From the NCBI GenBank assembly GCA_007135385.1, contig SLIY01000139.1:1-6990 (forward strand): DNA of 6,990 nucleotides. Direction: 5' to 3'. This DNA comes from Leptolyngbyaceae cyanobacterium CSSed165cm_216. Its GTDB lineage: Bacteria > Cyanobacteriota > Cyanobacteriia > Phormidesmidales > Phormidesmidaceae. Of the stretch, positions 1-5,237 are shown piece by piece. The translations under genes and the position numbers were made by a program. The notes under the pieces are model-generated. The model saw only the letters and a list, made by a program, of their open reading frames with translations. It ran no database searches and was not told where the DNA came from. The first letter of the stretch is position 1; the number at the start of each line of letters is the position of its first letter.

Positions 1-572
1 CTGAGTTTAACGAGTTTTACAAGACTGAAGATCCATGGACTAGCGCGATCAGGGTTTACCTCCGGGACAACTCCAGAGGCGAAATCACTACATCTGAGCT
101 ACTGACCCATGCGTTAAGGATTGAGGTTGGGCAGCAAAGCCGAGGTCACGAGATGCGGGTGGGTGAAGTCTTAAAGTCCTTGGGCTGGACCCGAACAGAG
201 CGACGAATTGAGCATAACGGATCTAGGCGGCGGGTCTGGGTAGAGCCAGACCCGATCCCAACCTCAGAGGTTGGGATCTTACCTGTAGAGGTTGGGATAT
301 CGCCAGAAACCCAGACACAGCAAGCCATAGAGCCAAAATCCCAACCTTCAACCAGATCCCAACCTGCCCAACCTGCCCAACCTCCCTCAGCAGGTAGGGA
401 CACCCCAGAAAGCCCGCCATATCAAGGTTTTGGAGGCCGATCCCAACTTACCCAACCTCTGACCCCAACTTTAAGTAATTTTTTTCAGAACGGACACAAA
501 CAGACTCCAGAGGTAACTGACATATCCGATGACGAACTAGCAGAGCTGCTGGGGGGTGATGCCCATGGCTGA
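1..572 (+). CDS. VapE-like primase/helicase, C-terminal part (5' truncated)
   Basis: The reading frame is open from the left edge (first full codon at position 3) and gives 189 residues to a TGA stop. Residues 10 to 75 fit the C-terminal winged-helix-like tail of virulence-associated E (VapE) family proteins: a DPWTSAIRVYL segment, then TTSELLTHAL, then MRVGEVLKSLGW and an arginine-rich RRRVWV end. Family members are replicative primase/SF3-type helicases of phages, satellites and integrative elements; the ATPase core would lie left of the window, so activity cannot be judged. Residues 78 to 165 are low-complexity and probably disordered, with EVGI and QPAQP repeats encoded by the CCCAACCT repeat array. 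The last residues, DISDDELAELLGGDAHG, form an acidic tail. The stop overlaps the start of the next gene by 8 nt, so the two are probably translationally coupled. The family call rests on motif memory of the tail only. Confidence 0.72.
   Translation, partial: EFNEFYKTEDPWTSAIRVYLRDNSRGEITTSELLTHALRIEVGQQSRGHEMRVGEVLKSLGWTRTERRIEHNGSRRRVWVEPDPIPTSEVGILPVEVGISPETQTQQAIEPKSQPSTRSQPAQPAQPPSAGRDTPESPPYQGFGGRSQLTQPLTPTLSNFFQNGHKQTPEVTDISDDELAELLGGDAHG
124..458. repeat. Cluster of CCCAACCT/AGGTTGGG repeats, iteron-like
   Basis: The 8-mer CCCAACCT occurs at 257-264, 340-347, 358-365, 367-374, 376-383 and 451-458. Its complement AGGTTGGG occurs at 124-131, 268-275 and 289-296. That is nine exact copies in 335 bp, and I did not see another exact copy in the window. 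Copies at 254-265 and 267-278 form a perfect 12-bp inverted repeat around a single A. A 12-nt unit (AGAGGTTGGGAT) recurs at 266-277 and 287-298, exactly 21 nt apart, about two helical turns. Spacings of 18, 9 and 9 nt follow in the right half. The array lies within the coding frame of the VapE-like protein, so it could be protein-level repetition, a DNA-level iteron array, or both. Confidence 0.85.
254..278. repeat. Perfect 12-bp inverted repeat inside the iteron-like array
   Basis: GATCCCAACCTC at 254-265 and its exact reverse complement at 267-278 are separated by one A. It is a dyad suited to binding a dimeric protein. It would also form a cruciform or an RNA hairpin, although a 1-nt loop means the inner pairs must open. 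It encodes part of a PIPTSEVGI peptide. There is no T-run after it, so it is not a terminator. Confidence 0.85.
551..556 (+). promoter_or_regulatory. G-rich ribosome binding site for the 565 gene
   Basis: A run of six G lies 8 nt before the ATG at 565. This favours 565 over the GTG at 556 and the ATG at 559, which lie at or directly beside the run. The site is inside the end of the VapE-like gene. Confidence 0.45.
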
Positions 573-777
573 GGAAAACTGCCAAGCACTCCTAAACGTG
601 ATTCAAGCATTCCTGCGATCGCGCCCCCATACCCCAGCTGACCTGGCTGACCTGTTCGATCTGCTGGGGGCCATGGACATATCGGAAAAGCGAGCATTCT
701 GGACCTGGCTGGGGCAGCAGGCCCCCAACATCAAAAAGTGGCTCATGGCAAAGGGTGATCAACGGAGGGCAGCATAG
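565..777 (+). CDS. Small protein of unknown function in the element operon
   Basis: Encodes 70 residues and I do not recognise the family. It is predicted to be mostly helical and soluble: a leading helix (NCQALLNVIQAFLRS), a middle segment PADLADLFDLLGAMD, then EKRAFWTWLGQQAPNIKKWL and a basic tail (KGDQRRAA). No membrane segment, signal peptide or metal motif is visible. The start at 565 is chosen for its spacing to a G-run; earlier in-frame starts at 556 and 559 would add only three residues. It overlaps the upstream VapE-like gene by 8 nt, and its TAG stop shares one base with the GTG start of the next gene. It therefore belongs to a tight three-gene unit, and a role as accessory factor in replication or copy control is only an inference from position. 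Coding is supported by the overlaps and a good downstream ribosome site. Confidence 0.62.
   Translation: MAEENCQALLNVIQAFLRSRPHTPADLADLFDLLGAMDISEKRAFWTWLGQQAPNIKKWLMAKGDQRRAA
764..768 (+). promoter_or_regulatory. Shine-Dalgarno GGAGG for the 777 gene
   Basis: GGAGG ends 8 nt before the GTG at 777, inside the 3' end of the preceding gene. It is the best ribosome site in the operon and supports the otherwise weak GTG start choice. Confidence 0.7.
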
Positions 778-1088
778 TGGACGAATTAAGCGCGATTAAC
801 CAGCTCTTGGCCACCAACCAGCAGGTAGCAGCAGCCTTGGCCCAGATGCTGGCCCAGAAGCAAGCCCAGGTGACAGAGCAGCAGTGGGTATCTCTAGAGG
901 ATGGGGCGGCAGCCCTGGGGCCTGCTTTCAGCGCGGCCAAGCTGCGGGAAGACATCAACGCTGGATGGCTCAAGCATGGCGAGCACTACATCGACACCAG
1001 CAACGGCAAACGGCCTAACTATGCCGTCTGTGTGGCTGCCCTGCGATCGCTCTACGCCACCCCTCCAGAGAAACGCAAGCCAGCTTAG
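777..1088 (+). CDS. Small excisionase-like DNA-binding protein
   Basis: Encodes 103 residues with a GTG start that overlaps the previous stop by one base. Residues 1 to 35 form a heptad-like Ala/Gln/Leu helix (INQLLATNQQVAAALAQMLA) that may be a short coiled coil for dimerisation. Residues 36 to 100 look like a winged-helix/MerR-like module: QWVSLEDGAAALG, then FSAAKLREDINAGWLKHGEHY, then a KRPNYAVCVAALRSLY segment and a basic tail PPEKRKPA. This arrangement is familiar from small proteins next to integrases in cyanobacterial elements and would suit a recombination directionality factor (Xis) or an element regulator. The next gene is the convergent integrase, with overlapping stop codons. Function is inferred from fold-like pattern and position; it could equally be a repressor. 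Confidence 0.65.
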   Translation: MDELSAINQLLATNQQVAAALAQMLAQKQAQVTEQQWVSLEDGAAALGPAFSAAKLREDINAGWLKHGEHYIDTSNGKRPNYAVCVAALRSLYATPPEKRKPA

Positions 1089-2179
1089 CTATCCTGCGAT
1101 CGCTGCCTATCCACCAGAGCCTGGAAATGCCGTTCATCCATAAAATTCAGGTAAATGCGCTCATGAACTTTTGAGCTATGGCCCTGAAGTTTGGCCGCCA
1201 GCTGACCATCGACACCAGCGGCGGCCATTCTAGCGGCATGGGTATGCCTCAGGTTGTACAGCGTAAAGGGCAGGCCCAGGCGTTTGAAATACTGAGCACT
1301 TAAGCGCCCATAGTCCATATTTCTCTTTACAGTCAGCACCGGCAGGCTCACCTTAGCCCCCCGAAACCACATCTCCCACCATTGCACCGGGTAAGGCACA
1401 ATCAAGCGCCCCCCGGTTTTTCCATCTCTCACTAGCGCGATCGCGTCATCCTTCAGCCTGTCAAAATCCACATACCAGCATTCATGATTCCTGAGGCCAT
1501 AGACCGCCATCAGTCGGTAGACGGCCTGCCACCGTGGATCGGGTATTTTGGCGTCCCACTCTAGCACCATGGCATCACTGGGCAGCTCCCTAGGGTTAAC
1601 AGCCGATGGGCTATAGCTCCCCCTCAAAGGGGCCAGGTCAACCTCGACCCCTGCAAACTCAGCCAAGGCACCATAGGCCATACAGTACCGCTGTCTAGAT
1701 CTGGTATTAGGCGACGTTAACGCGATCGCGGCCAACAATGCCTCAGCCGTTAATGATTGCTCCTGGGGCAGCTGGCGAAAGGGAACACGATAATCCTTAT
1801 CCCACGTTGTCTCTACCTTTGGGTTTCGGCCCCGTCGATCAAAATAACTCGCTTCAAACTCAGCCACCCATTGGGCGATCGTGCGGGTGGCTTGCTTATC
1901 ATCTAGCCAGTCAGCCCAGCTAAACAGCCCCTCATTCAACTGCTCTGATACCTTAAGCGCTTGCTTACGGGCAGCCCTCAGCCCAGCAGGGGTGGCATAA
2001 ACTAGCCCCAGGCTTAGGCGTTGACTGTAGGGCTTCAGGCGGCTACTGTCAGGTTTAGGTGGGAATGTCCCCCGCAAGACCAGGCGATCGTGACGGCGTT
2101 CTACCCTGACCCTGCATCGGGCGGCCTTGAGTTCACTATTAACTCGGGTGATCTCAGAATCTAGCTTTTCGGTCCCCAT
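1085..2179 (-). CDS. Tyrosine recombinase/integrase of a mobile element
   Basis: Catalyses site-specific strand exchange between element and chromosome. From the ATG at 2179 it has 364 residues. An N-terminal arm-binding region comes first (about residues 15-75, with LVLRGTFPPKP and QRLSLGL). A helical core-binding domain follows (about 95-185), then the catalytic domain. Visible active-site residues are Arg230 in YGLRNHE, Lys254 in DGKTGGR, Arg311 in LYNLRHTHAAR, His334 in LQGHSS and the nucleophile Tyr343 in HERIY. The first His of the usual HxxR box is Tyr308, a substitution seen in many active integrases, so the enzyme looks intact. The length is normal for the family. A GTG at 2194 would add five residues; neither start has a clear Shine-Dalgarno, and ATG is preferred. 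It converges on the excisionase-like gene with a 4-nt overlap. Its 5' end faces the probable element boundary. Confidence 0.93.
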   Translation of the reverse strand: MGTEKLDSEITRVNSELKAARCRVRVERRHDRLVLRGTFPPKPDSSRLKPYSQRLSLGLVYATPAGLRAARKQALKVSEQLNEGLFSWADWLDDKQATRTIAQWVAEFEASYFDRRGRNPKVETTWDKDYRVPFRQLPQEQSLTAEALLAAIALTSPNTRSRQRYCMAYGALAEFAGVEVDLAPLRGSYSPSAVNPRELPSDAMVLEWDAKIPDPRWQAVYRLMAVYGLRNHECWYVDFDRLKDDAIALVRDGKTGGRLIVPYPVQWWEMWFRGAKVSLPVLTVKRNMDYGRLSAQYFKRLGLPFTLYNLRHTHAARMAAAGVDGQLAAKLQGHSSKVHERIYLNFMDERHFQALVDRQRSQDS

Positions 2180-2181
2180 GG

Positions 2182-2201
2182 CTGGACAACCCACTGGACA
2201 A
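2182..2201. repeat. Tandem CTGGACAA repeat at the integrase start
   Basis: CTGGACAA occurs at 2182-2189 and 2194-2201 with a 12-bp period. It lies directly at the 5' end of the integrase gene. It could be an arm-type integrase site or an operator for autoregulation; nothing in the window tests this. Confidence 0.4.
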
Positions 2202-2308
2202 AAATAAGGGCAAAATAGCCTAAATTAACCCTAATTAGTAACTTAGAACCATAAGAGCTAACCTATGCTATATAAAGCATACAGGCCAAAACGGCCTATT
2301 CTCGTAGC

Positions 2309-2366
2309 CCAGGGCGTGGCTTGTGGTTCCATCATTCCACGGTTCAATACCCTTCACTCGCCCTGG
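2309..2366. repeat. 8-bp perfect stem enclosing two small hairpins
   Basis: CCAGGGCG at 2309-2316 pairs exactly with CGCCCTGG at 2359-2366. Inside, GTGG/CCAC (2323-2326 with 2337-2340) and GGT/ACC (2341-2343 with 2349-2351) can form two small hairpins, giving a three-way-junction-like fold of 58 nt. It may be an RNA leader element of tilS, an attachment-site structure, or a decayed tRNA-like sequence. It matches no RNA family I can name. Confidence 0.45.
2341..2361 (+). other. tRNA 3'-end-like segment, candidate attachment-site core
   Basis: The stretch from GGTTC to CACTCGC resembles the T-loop and 3' acceptor strand of a tRNA-Gly. Compared from memory with a common tRNA-Gly 3' end, 18 of 21 positions agree. 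The T-loop would be TTCAATA followed by CCCTT and CACTCGC. There is no matching 5' half beside it, and the upstream strand of the T-stem is imperfect, so this is not a functional tRNA. Integrases of this class often enter tRNA 3' ends and leave a duplicated 3' fragment on one side. The orientation here (fragment, then host gene) fits such a right attachment site. Confidence 0.3.
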
Positions 2367-2381
2367 ATAATTCATGCGTTC

Positions 2382-2386
2382 AAGGG
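2382..2386 (+). promoter_or_regulatory. Ribosome binding site of tilS
   Basis: AAGGG ends 8 nt before the ATG at 2395 and supports that start. Confidence 0.5.
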
Positions 2387-2394
2387 CCTGGTAG

Positions 2395-3438
2395 ATGGCG
2401 CAGGGGGCTTGGAGTGACACCCACGCTACAGTACATCGGCAGATCAAGGGGCGATCGCCGTCCCACCCATCAGCCGCGTTAATTCCCCCTGGGGCCGCCT
2501 GTCTGGTGGCTATATCCGGAGGGCAGGATTCTGTTTGCCTACTGAAATTGCTGGTAGACTTGCAACCGAAATGGCATTGGCGGTTGCAGGCTATTCACTG
2601 TGATCACCGCTGGCGATCGGATTCGGCTGAAAATGCCGCTTTTGTGGCTAATTTATGCCACCGCTGGAGCATCCCCATCCAGGTCGTCACAGCCCCAGAT
2701 CCTCTGCACAGTGAGGCCGAGGCGCGGCAATGGCGCTACCAGGTTTTTGAAACGTTGGCGATCGCCCACCAGATCACCCATGTGGCCACCGGCCACACGA
2801 CCTCGGACCGGGCGGAAACCCTGCTGTATAACCTATTACGAGGCAGTGGCAGTCAGGGACTGCAAGCCCTGGCTCCCCAACGTCCCCTGAGTGACCAAAG
2901 TCCTGATATCCAGGTGGTTCGACCTATTTTGTCGTTGACCCGACAACAGACCATGAGGTTCTGCCAACAGTTTGACTTACCCGTCTGGGCAGATACCACG
3001 AATCAAAACCTCAGCTATGCCCGCAACCGAATTCGTCTAGAGCTGATGCCGTACTTGCAGCAGCACTTTAATCCCCAGGTGGAAACGGCCCTAGCCCAAA
3101 CGGCAGAGCTGTTAATGGCAGAGGTCGCCTTGCTCGATCAACTGGCTCAAGCCCTTTACGACCAGACCGTGCATGCCGCCACAGATTTTTCAGGTTGGCG
3201 GATTCAGCGATCGCCGTTACAAACCGCCCCCCTAGCGTTACAACGGCGGGTGTTACGTCAGGTGCTGGGGCAGGTCGTGGCCAGTGAAGTTAGCTTTAGC
3301 CAAGGGGAAAAGCTGGTTGGCCTGATCCATGCCCCCAACCGCAGTCAGACCGATCCATTTCCAGGGGGATGGATTGCCCGGGTGGACACCGACTGGATTG
3401 TGCTGATGAGACTCCCCACCGCTCGCCCTGGCCCTTAA
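2395..3438 (+). CDS. tilS: tRNA(Ile)-lysidine synthase
   Basis: Uses ATP and lysine to convert the wobble cytidine (C34) of tRNA-Ile(CAU) to lysidine, changing its identity from Met to Ile. The 347-residue protein acts in the cytoplasm and is normally essential. The N-type PP-loop SGGQDS is at residues 41-46, preceded by LVAI. HCDHRW is at 68-73, a GHTTSDRAET segment (usually GHHxxDxAET) at 133-142, and the RNRIR signature at 210-214. The C-terminal part is short, as in cyanobacterial TilS, and lacks the long extra domain of the E. coli protein. The start at 2395 has AAGGG 8 nt upstream and no competing in-frame start. It is the first host gene beyond the integrated element. The GHTTSD variant keeps the last Ala-Glu-Thr, so activity is expected. 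The gene 55 nt downstream on the same strand may be co-transcribed. Confidence 0.95.
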   Translation: MAQGAWSDTHATVHRQIKGRSPSHPSAALIPPGAACLVAISGGQDSVCLLKLLVDLQPKWHWRLQAIHCDHRWRSDSAENAAFVANLCHRWSIPIQVVTAPDPLHSEAEARQWRYQVFETLAIAHQITHVATGHTTSDRAETLLYNLLRGSGSQGLQALAPQRPLSDQSPDIQVVRPILSLTRQQTMRFCQQFDLPVWADTTNQNLSYARNRIRLELMPYLQQHFNPQVETALAQTAELLMAEVALLDQLAQALYDQTVHAATDFSGWRIQRSPLQTAPLALQRRVLRQVLGQVVASEVSFSQGEKLVGLIHAPNRSQTDPFPGGWIARVDTDWIVLMRLPTARPGP

Positions 3439-3493
3439 ACCCTAGGGATTAAATCAGTGATCTAAACTGAGGAAAGCCGATACCAGCCGCAAC

Positions 3494-4393
3494 ATGGTGC
3501 CATTATCTAGAACCTGGCAGCAACGACTGCACCGCTTTAATCATCCAGTGGTGTGGGCTGCCGTCGTCGGTCTAGGTCTGATGATCATGGTGGAGCACCT
3601 GCGACCCACCCGTATCGGGTCTCATCCGCTGTCTCCCTCTACCCCAAGCCCGTCCAGTGACACCTCAACCCCATCCCCCGATCAGCTCACACCCCTGGTT
3701 GAAGCCGCCCCTGTCACCTCATTCAGCCCGGCGGAACAACCGCTGGCTGAAACCACCACTGACCCCAGCCAAGCCCTACCTTGGTTAGAATCCACCGATG
3801 CTGATCTTCCAGAGCGACTGCAACCAGATCTGAGCAGACCTGAGGCCCAAGGCATCCAGAGCCCATTTGCTGATTATTTAGAACGGCGTCGGTTTCGGGT
3901 AGGTTCCATGTCCCCACCCAGTCAAATACCAGATACGACGGCACCCTCCCCCTTCGCGGAACGTCCTCCCCATAGTTTTGCCGGAACCGCTCCAGGGTCA
4001 CAGGACAGCAACGCTTCTGGTTCTAGCGCCCCTCAGCCAGATACAGAGTCTTTCGCTGGGGGCCGTCGTCAGCCTGTTTTGCCCTCCTCTTCCAGGATCA
4101 CGGGCTATACCCAGCCACCCAGCCTCAGCCAGCCGCCCCCCAAAAGTGGGACGGATTCCCTCGCCCCAAGCATTGCCTCCCCCAGAGTGAATCCAGATGT
4201 ACCCACGGACCCTCATCCTCCTCGCCGTTCGACGGGTATCGACCGTCTCCCGGCACCGCAGCCCTCAGAGCACAACATTAATCCTGCTGCGACCCCAGCG
4301 GATTCCGCTCCCTTCACAGCCCCACGAGCTCCCGGCACCTATCCAGGCGGGGGCCACATCGACACGCTTTCCAACCCTAACGAGGGCTGGTAA
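3494..4393 (+). CDS. Membrane-anchored Ser/Pro-rich protein, function unknown
   Basis: Encodes 299 residues. A basic N-terminus (residues 1-16) is followed by one hydrophobic segment at about 18-35 (PVVWAAVVGLGLMIMVEHL), which could be an uncleaved anchor with the rest outside the cytoplasm. Residues 40-280 are rich in Ser, Pro, Thr and Gln with almost no predicted fold and no cysteine. A short more ordered stretch (SPFADYLERRRFRVGS) lies at about 122-140. The C-terminus, GTYPGGGHIDTLSNPNEGW, looks motif-like; a Gly-rich end of this type recurs, as I recall, in cyanobacterial hypothetical proteins. No enzyme motif is visible. The start is uncertain: GAGGA at 3469-3473 is 20 nt upstream, too far to be convincing. 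It follows tilS by 55 nt and may share its transcript. A role in the cell envelope is only inferred. Confidence 0.72.
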   Translation: MVPLSRTWQQRLHRFNHPVVWAAVVGLGLMIMVEHLRPTRIGSHPLSPSTPSPSSDTSTPSPDQLTPLVEAAPVTSFSPAEQPLAETTTDPSQALPWLESTDADLPERLQPDLSRPEAQGIQSPFADYLERRRFRVGSMSPPSQIPDTTAPSPFAERPPHSFAGTAPGSQDSNASGSSAPQPDTESFAGGRRQPVLPSSSRITGYTQPPSLSQPPPKSGTDSLAPSIASPRVNPDVPTDPHPPRRSTGIDRLPAPQPSEHNINPAATPADSAPFTAPRAPGTYPGGGHIDTLSNPNEGW

Positions 4394-4413
4394 CCTAACC
4401 ATGTTGAAACACT

Positions 4414-4725
4414 CTAATCCGGATTCGATTCTGGGTATGAGTCTTTGATTTGCTCAGGTTCAGGGCAGTCTTCGGCAATGTTAAGCTCCACGTTGCCCCG
4501 GGGTACGACCGCTAGGCGCTGAGTAATTGTGCCGATGCTTTCTAAGCGCACCATTTCTTCCCAAGAACAAATTTCGTCATCCTCTTCTGTCTCATAGCGG
4601 AGCGTCACTAAGTCCCCCTCTATGTCTAGAATGCGGGCGCGCTCGATCCAACGCTGCTGATCCCGTAGAAAAATCCATACTTCTCGACCATCACAGCAGA
4701 GTTGATAGATTTTGCGGCTTAGCAT
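4414..4725 (-). CDS. DUF6679-like conserved cyanobacterial small protein
   Basis: Encodes 103 residues from the ATG at 4725. The start was chosen because GAGGA (complement of 4736-4740) lies 10 nt upstream and because the conserved part begins there. Residues 1-70 (MLSRKIYQLCCDGREVWIFLRDQQRWIERARI, then IEGDLVTLRYET) look like a small beta-barrel of the SH3/Sm-like kind. They are followed by a strongly acidic DEICSWEEMVRLESIG segment and an acidic tail. I recall this as a family of unknown function (DUF6679) confined to cyanobacteria. No membrane segment or signal is present. An upstream ATG at 4830 would add 35 residues of unlike composition and is not favoured. The gene converges on the Ser/Pro-rich gene with 20 bp between stops and no visible terminator. 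Function is unknown; a regulatory or RNA-binding role would be speculation. Confidence 0.82.
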   Translation of the reverse strand: MLSRKIYQLCCDGREVWIFLRDQQRWIERARILDIEGDLVTLRYETEEDDEICSWEEMVRLESIGTITQRLAVVPRGNVELNIAEDCPEPEQIKDSYPESNPD

Positions 4726-4735
4726 AGGTCGAGTA

Positions 4736-4740
4736 TCCTC
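4736..4740 (-). promoter_or_regulatory. Ribosome binding site deciding the 4725 start
   Basis: GAGGA on the minus strand ends 10 nt before the ATG at 4725. It supports the short form over the 35-residue-longer one starting at 4830. Confidence 0.5.
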
Positions 4741-4874
4741 AACAGGTAACATCAACGCTTGATTCATCAGTCTAGGCGATCGTTTAATCAGGCAACCTTT
4801 TGGGTAAACGATAATAGCCTTAAATATCACTGAAATAAACTAAAACCAGCCCTTGCAAATCGCGAAGAGCCTTT

Positions 4875-4905
4875 ACCCACTAGTAGGATGGGCACCACCC
4901 ACTAG
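4875..4905. repeat. Direct repeat ACCCACTAG with GTAGGATGGGCAC between
   Basis: ACCCACTAG is at 4875-4883 and again at 4897-4905 (22-nt period). Between them GTAGGATGGGCAC (4883-4895) runs into CACCCACTAG, so GGGCAC and CCAC/CCCA parts give a partly self-complementary block. It resembles short dispersed repeats common in cyanobacterial intergenic DNA (recollection). A near-identical inverted copy is at 6130-6142. Confidence 0.6.
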
Positions 4906-5020
4906 CCTTAGTTCAGTGCCATTCATAGTAGCTTTTGATTTTAATCCTGATCGCCAAGGGAGTTATTTCCTCTCTGATCCGTAGGTCCAGCATAGCAAAG
5001 TGACTCAGACTACGGTTGTC

Positions 5021-5034
5021 TGGCCTCAAGGCCA
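5021..5034. repeat. Small hairpin with TCAA loop
   Basis: TGGCC at 5021-5025 and GGCCA at 5030-5034 form a perfect 5-bp stem with a TCAA tetraloop. There is no T-run on either side, so it is not called a terminator. Confidence 0.5.
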
Positions 5035-5237
5035 TCCCAGGTATAGTTTGCCGCCAAGAGGCCGTAACCCCGCTGCAGTTCGAGAACATAGGCCCACTCC
5101 ACAAGCATCACCTGAGACGCTCTTTGGCTTTTCAAACAACCTCTTAGGGCCGCTATCCTCACCAGTCAGCACACCATCCTCCAGGTAACCAATTACCAGC
5201 GCTATAGTGAACTTTGACCCTTCATCCCCTAGTACCC

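Larger units (their letters stand above)
2202..2394. other. Element/chromosome junction region without genes
   Basis: This stretch between the integrase start and tilS is AT-rich at first (2205-2280) and then GC-richer. It holds two short inverted repeats: ATGCT at 2265-2269 with AGCAT at 2276-2280, and AGGCC at 2283-2287 with GGCCT at 2293-2297. An 8-bp stem lies at 2309-2366. The change in composition near 2280-2300 and the position between a mobile-element gene and a housekeeping gene make this the likely right boundary of the insertion. Promoters for both the integrase and tilS must also lie here, but I see no convincing -35/-10 pair. Confidence 0.5.
4741..5237. other. Gene-free intergenic stretch with short repeats
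   Basis: About 500 bp without a convincing gene. The open frames here (such as 4913-5104 minus and 5000-5188 plus) lack ribosome sites and recognisable motifs. The stretch holds a 9-nt direct repeat ACCCACTAG at 4875-4883 and 4897-4905, a GTAGGATGGGCAC repeat at 4883-4895, and a 5-bp TCAA-loop hairpin at 5021-5034. A TATAGT hexamer at 5203-5208 could be a -10 box for the downstream gene, but no -35 box accompanies it. The minus-strand peptide encoded across 5030-5170 faintly recalls the tail of an IS605-type TnpB, so a decayed insertion is possible. Confidence 0.6.

Noticed and set aside
146..420. Minus-strand ORFs 146-403 and 223-420 with GWAGWAGW and VGQVGQVG repeats
   Set aside because: These are the complement of the CCCAACCT array in the VapE-like frame, which runs open from the window edge and has family motifs.
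124..458. CRISPR array
   Set aside because: Repeats are only 8-12 nt, occur on both strands and have irregular spacing of 9-75 nt. They are inside an open reading frame and no cas gene is present.
2268..2375. Minus-strand 35-codon ORF beginning MNYPGRVKGIEP
   Set aside because: RVKGIEP-type peptides are typical antisense translations of tRNA 3' ends. There is no ribosome site. It is used instead as a hint of tRNA-like sequence.
2300..2375. Complete tRNA gene
   Set aside because: The T-loop-like part is present, but no matching 5' acceptor strand, D-arm or clean anticodon arm can be folded; the T-stem has mismatches.
3723..4216. Minus-strand and alternative-frame ORFs inside the Ser/Pro-rich gene (3723-4001, 3998-4216, and plus 3978-4190)
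   Set aside because: Shadows of a GC-rich low-complexity gene without ribosome sites or motifs.
4913..5188. ORFs 4913-5104 (minus) and 5000-5188 (plus)
   Set aside because: Mutually overlapping on opposite strands, with no ribosome site, no domain signal and atypical composition; treated as noncoding.
4913..5200. 6S RNA, tmRNA, RNase P RNA or SRP RNA
   Set aside because: I looked for the conserved cores (for example the RNase P GAGGAAAGTCC box) and found none; only a small TCAA hairpin is evident.
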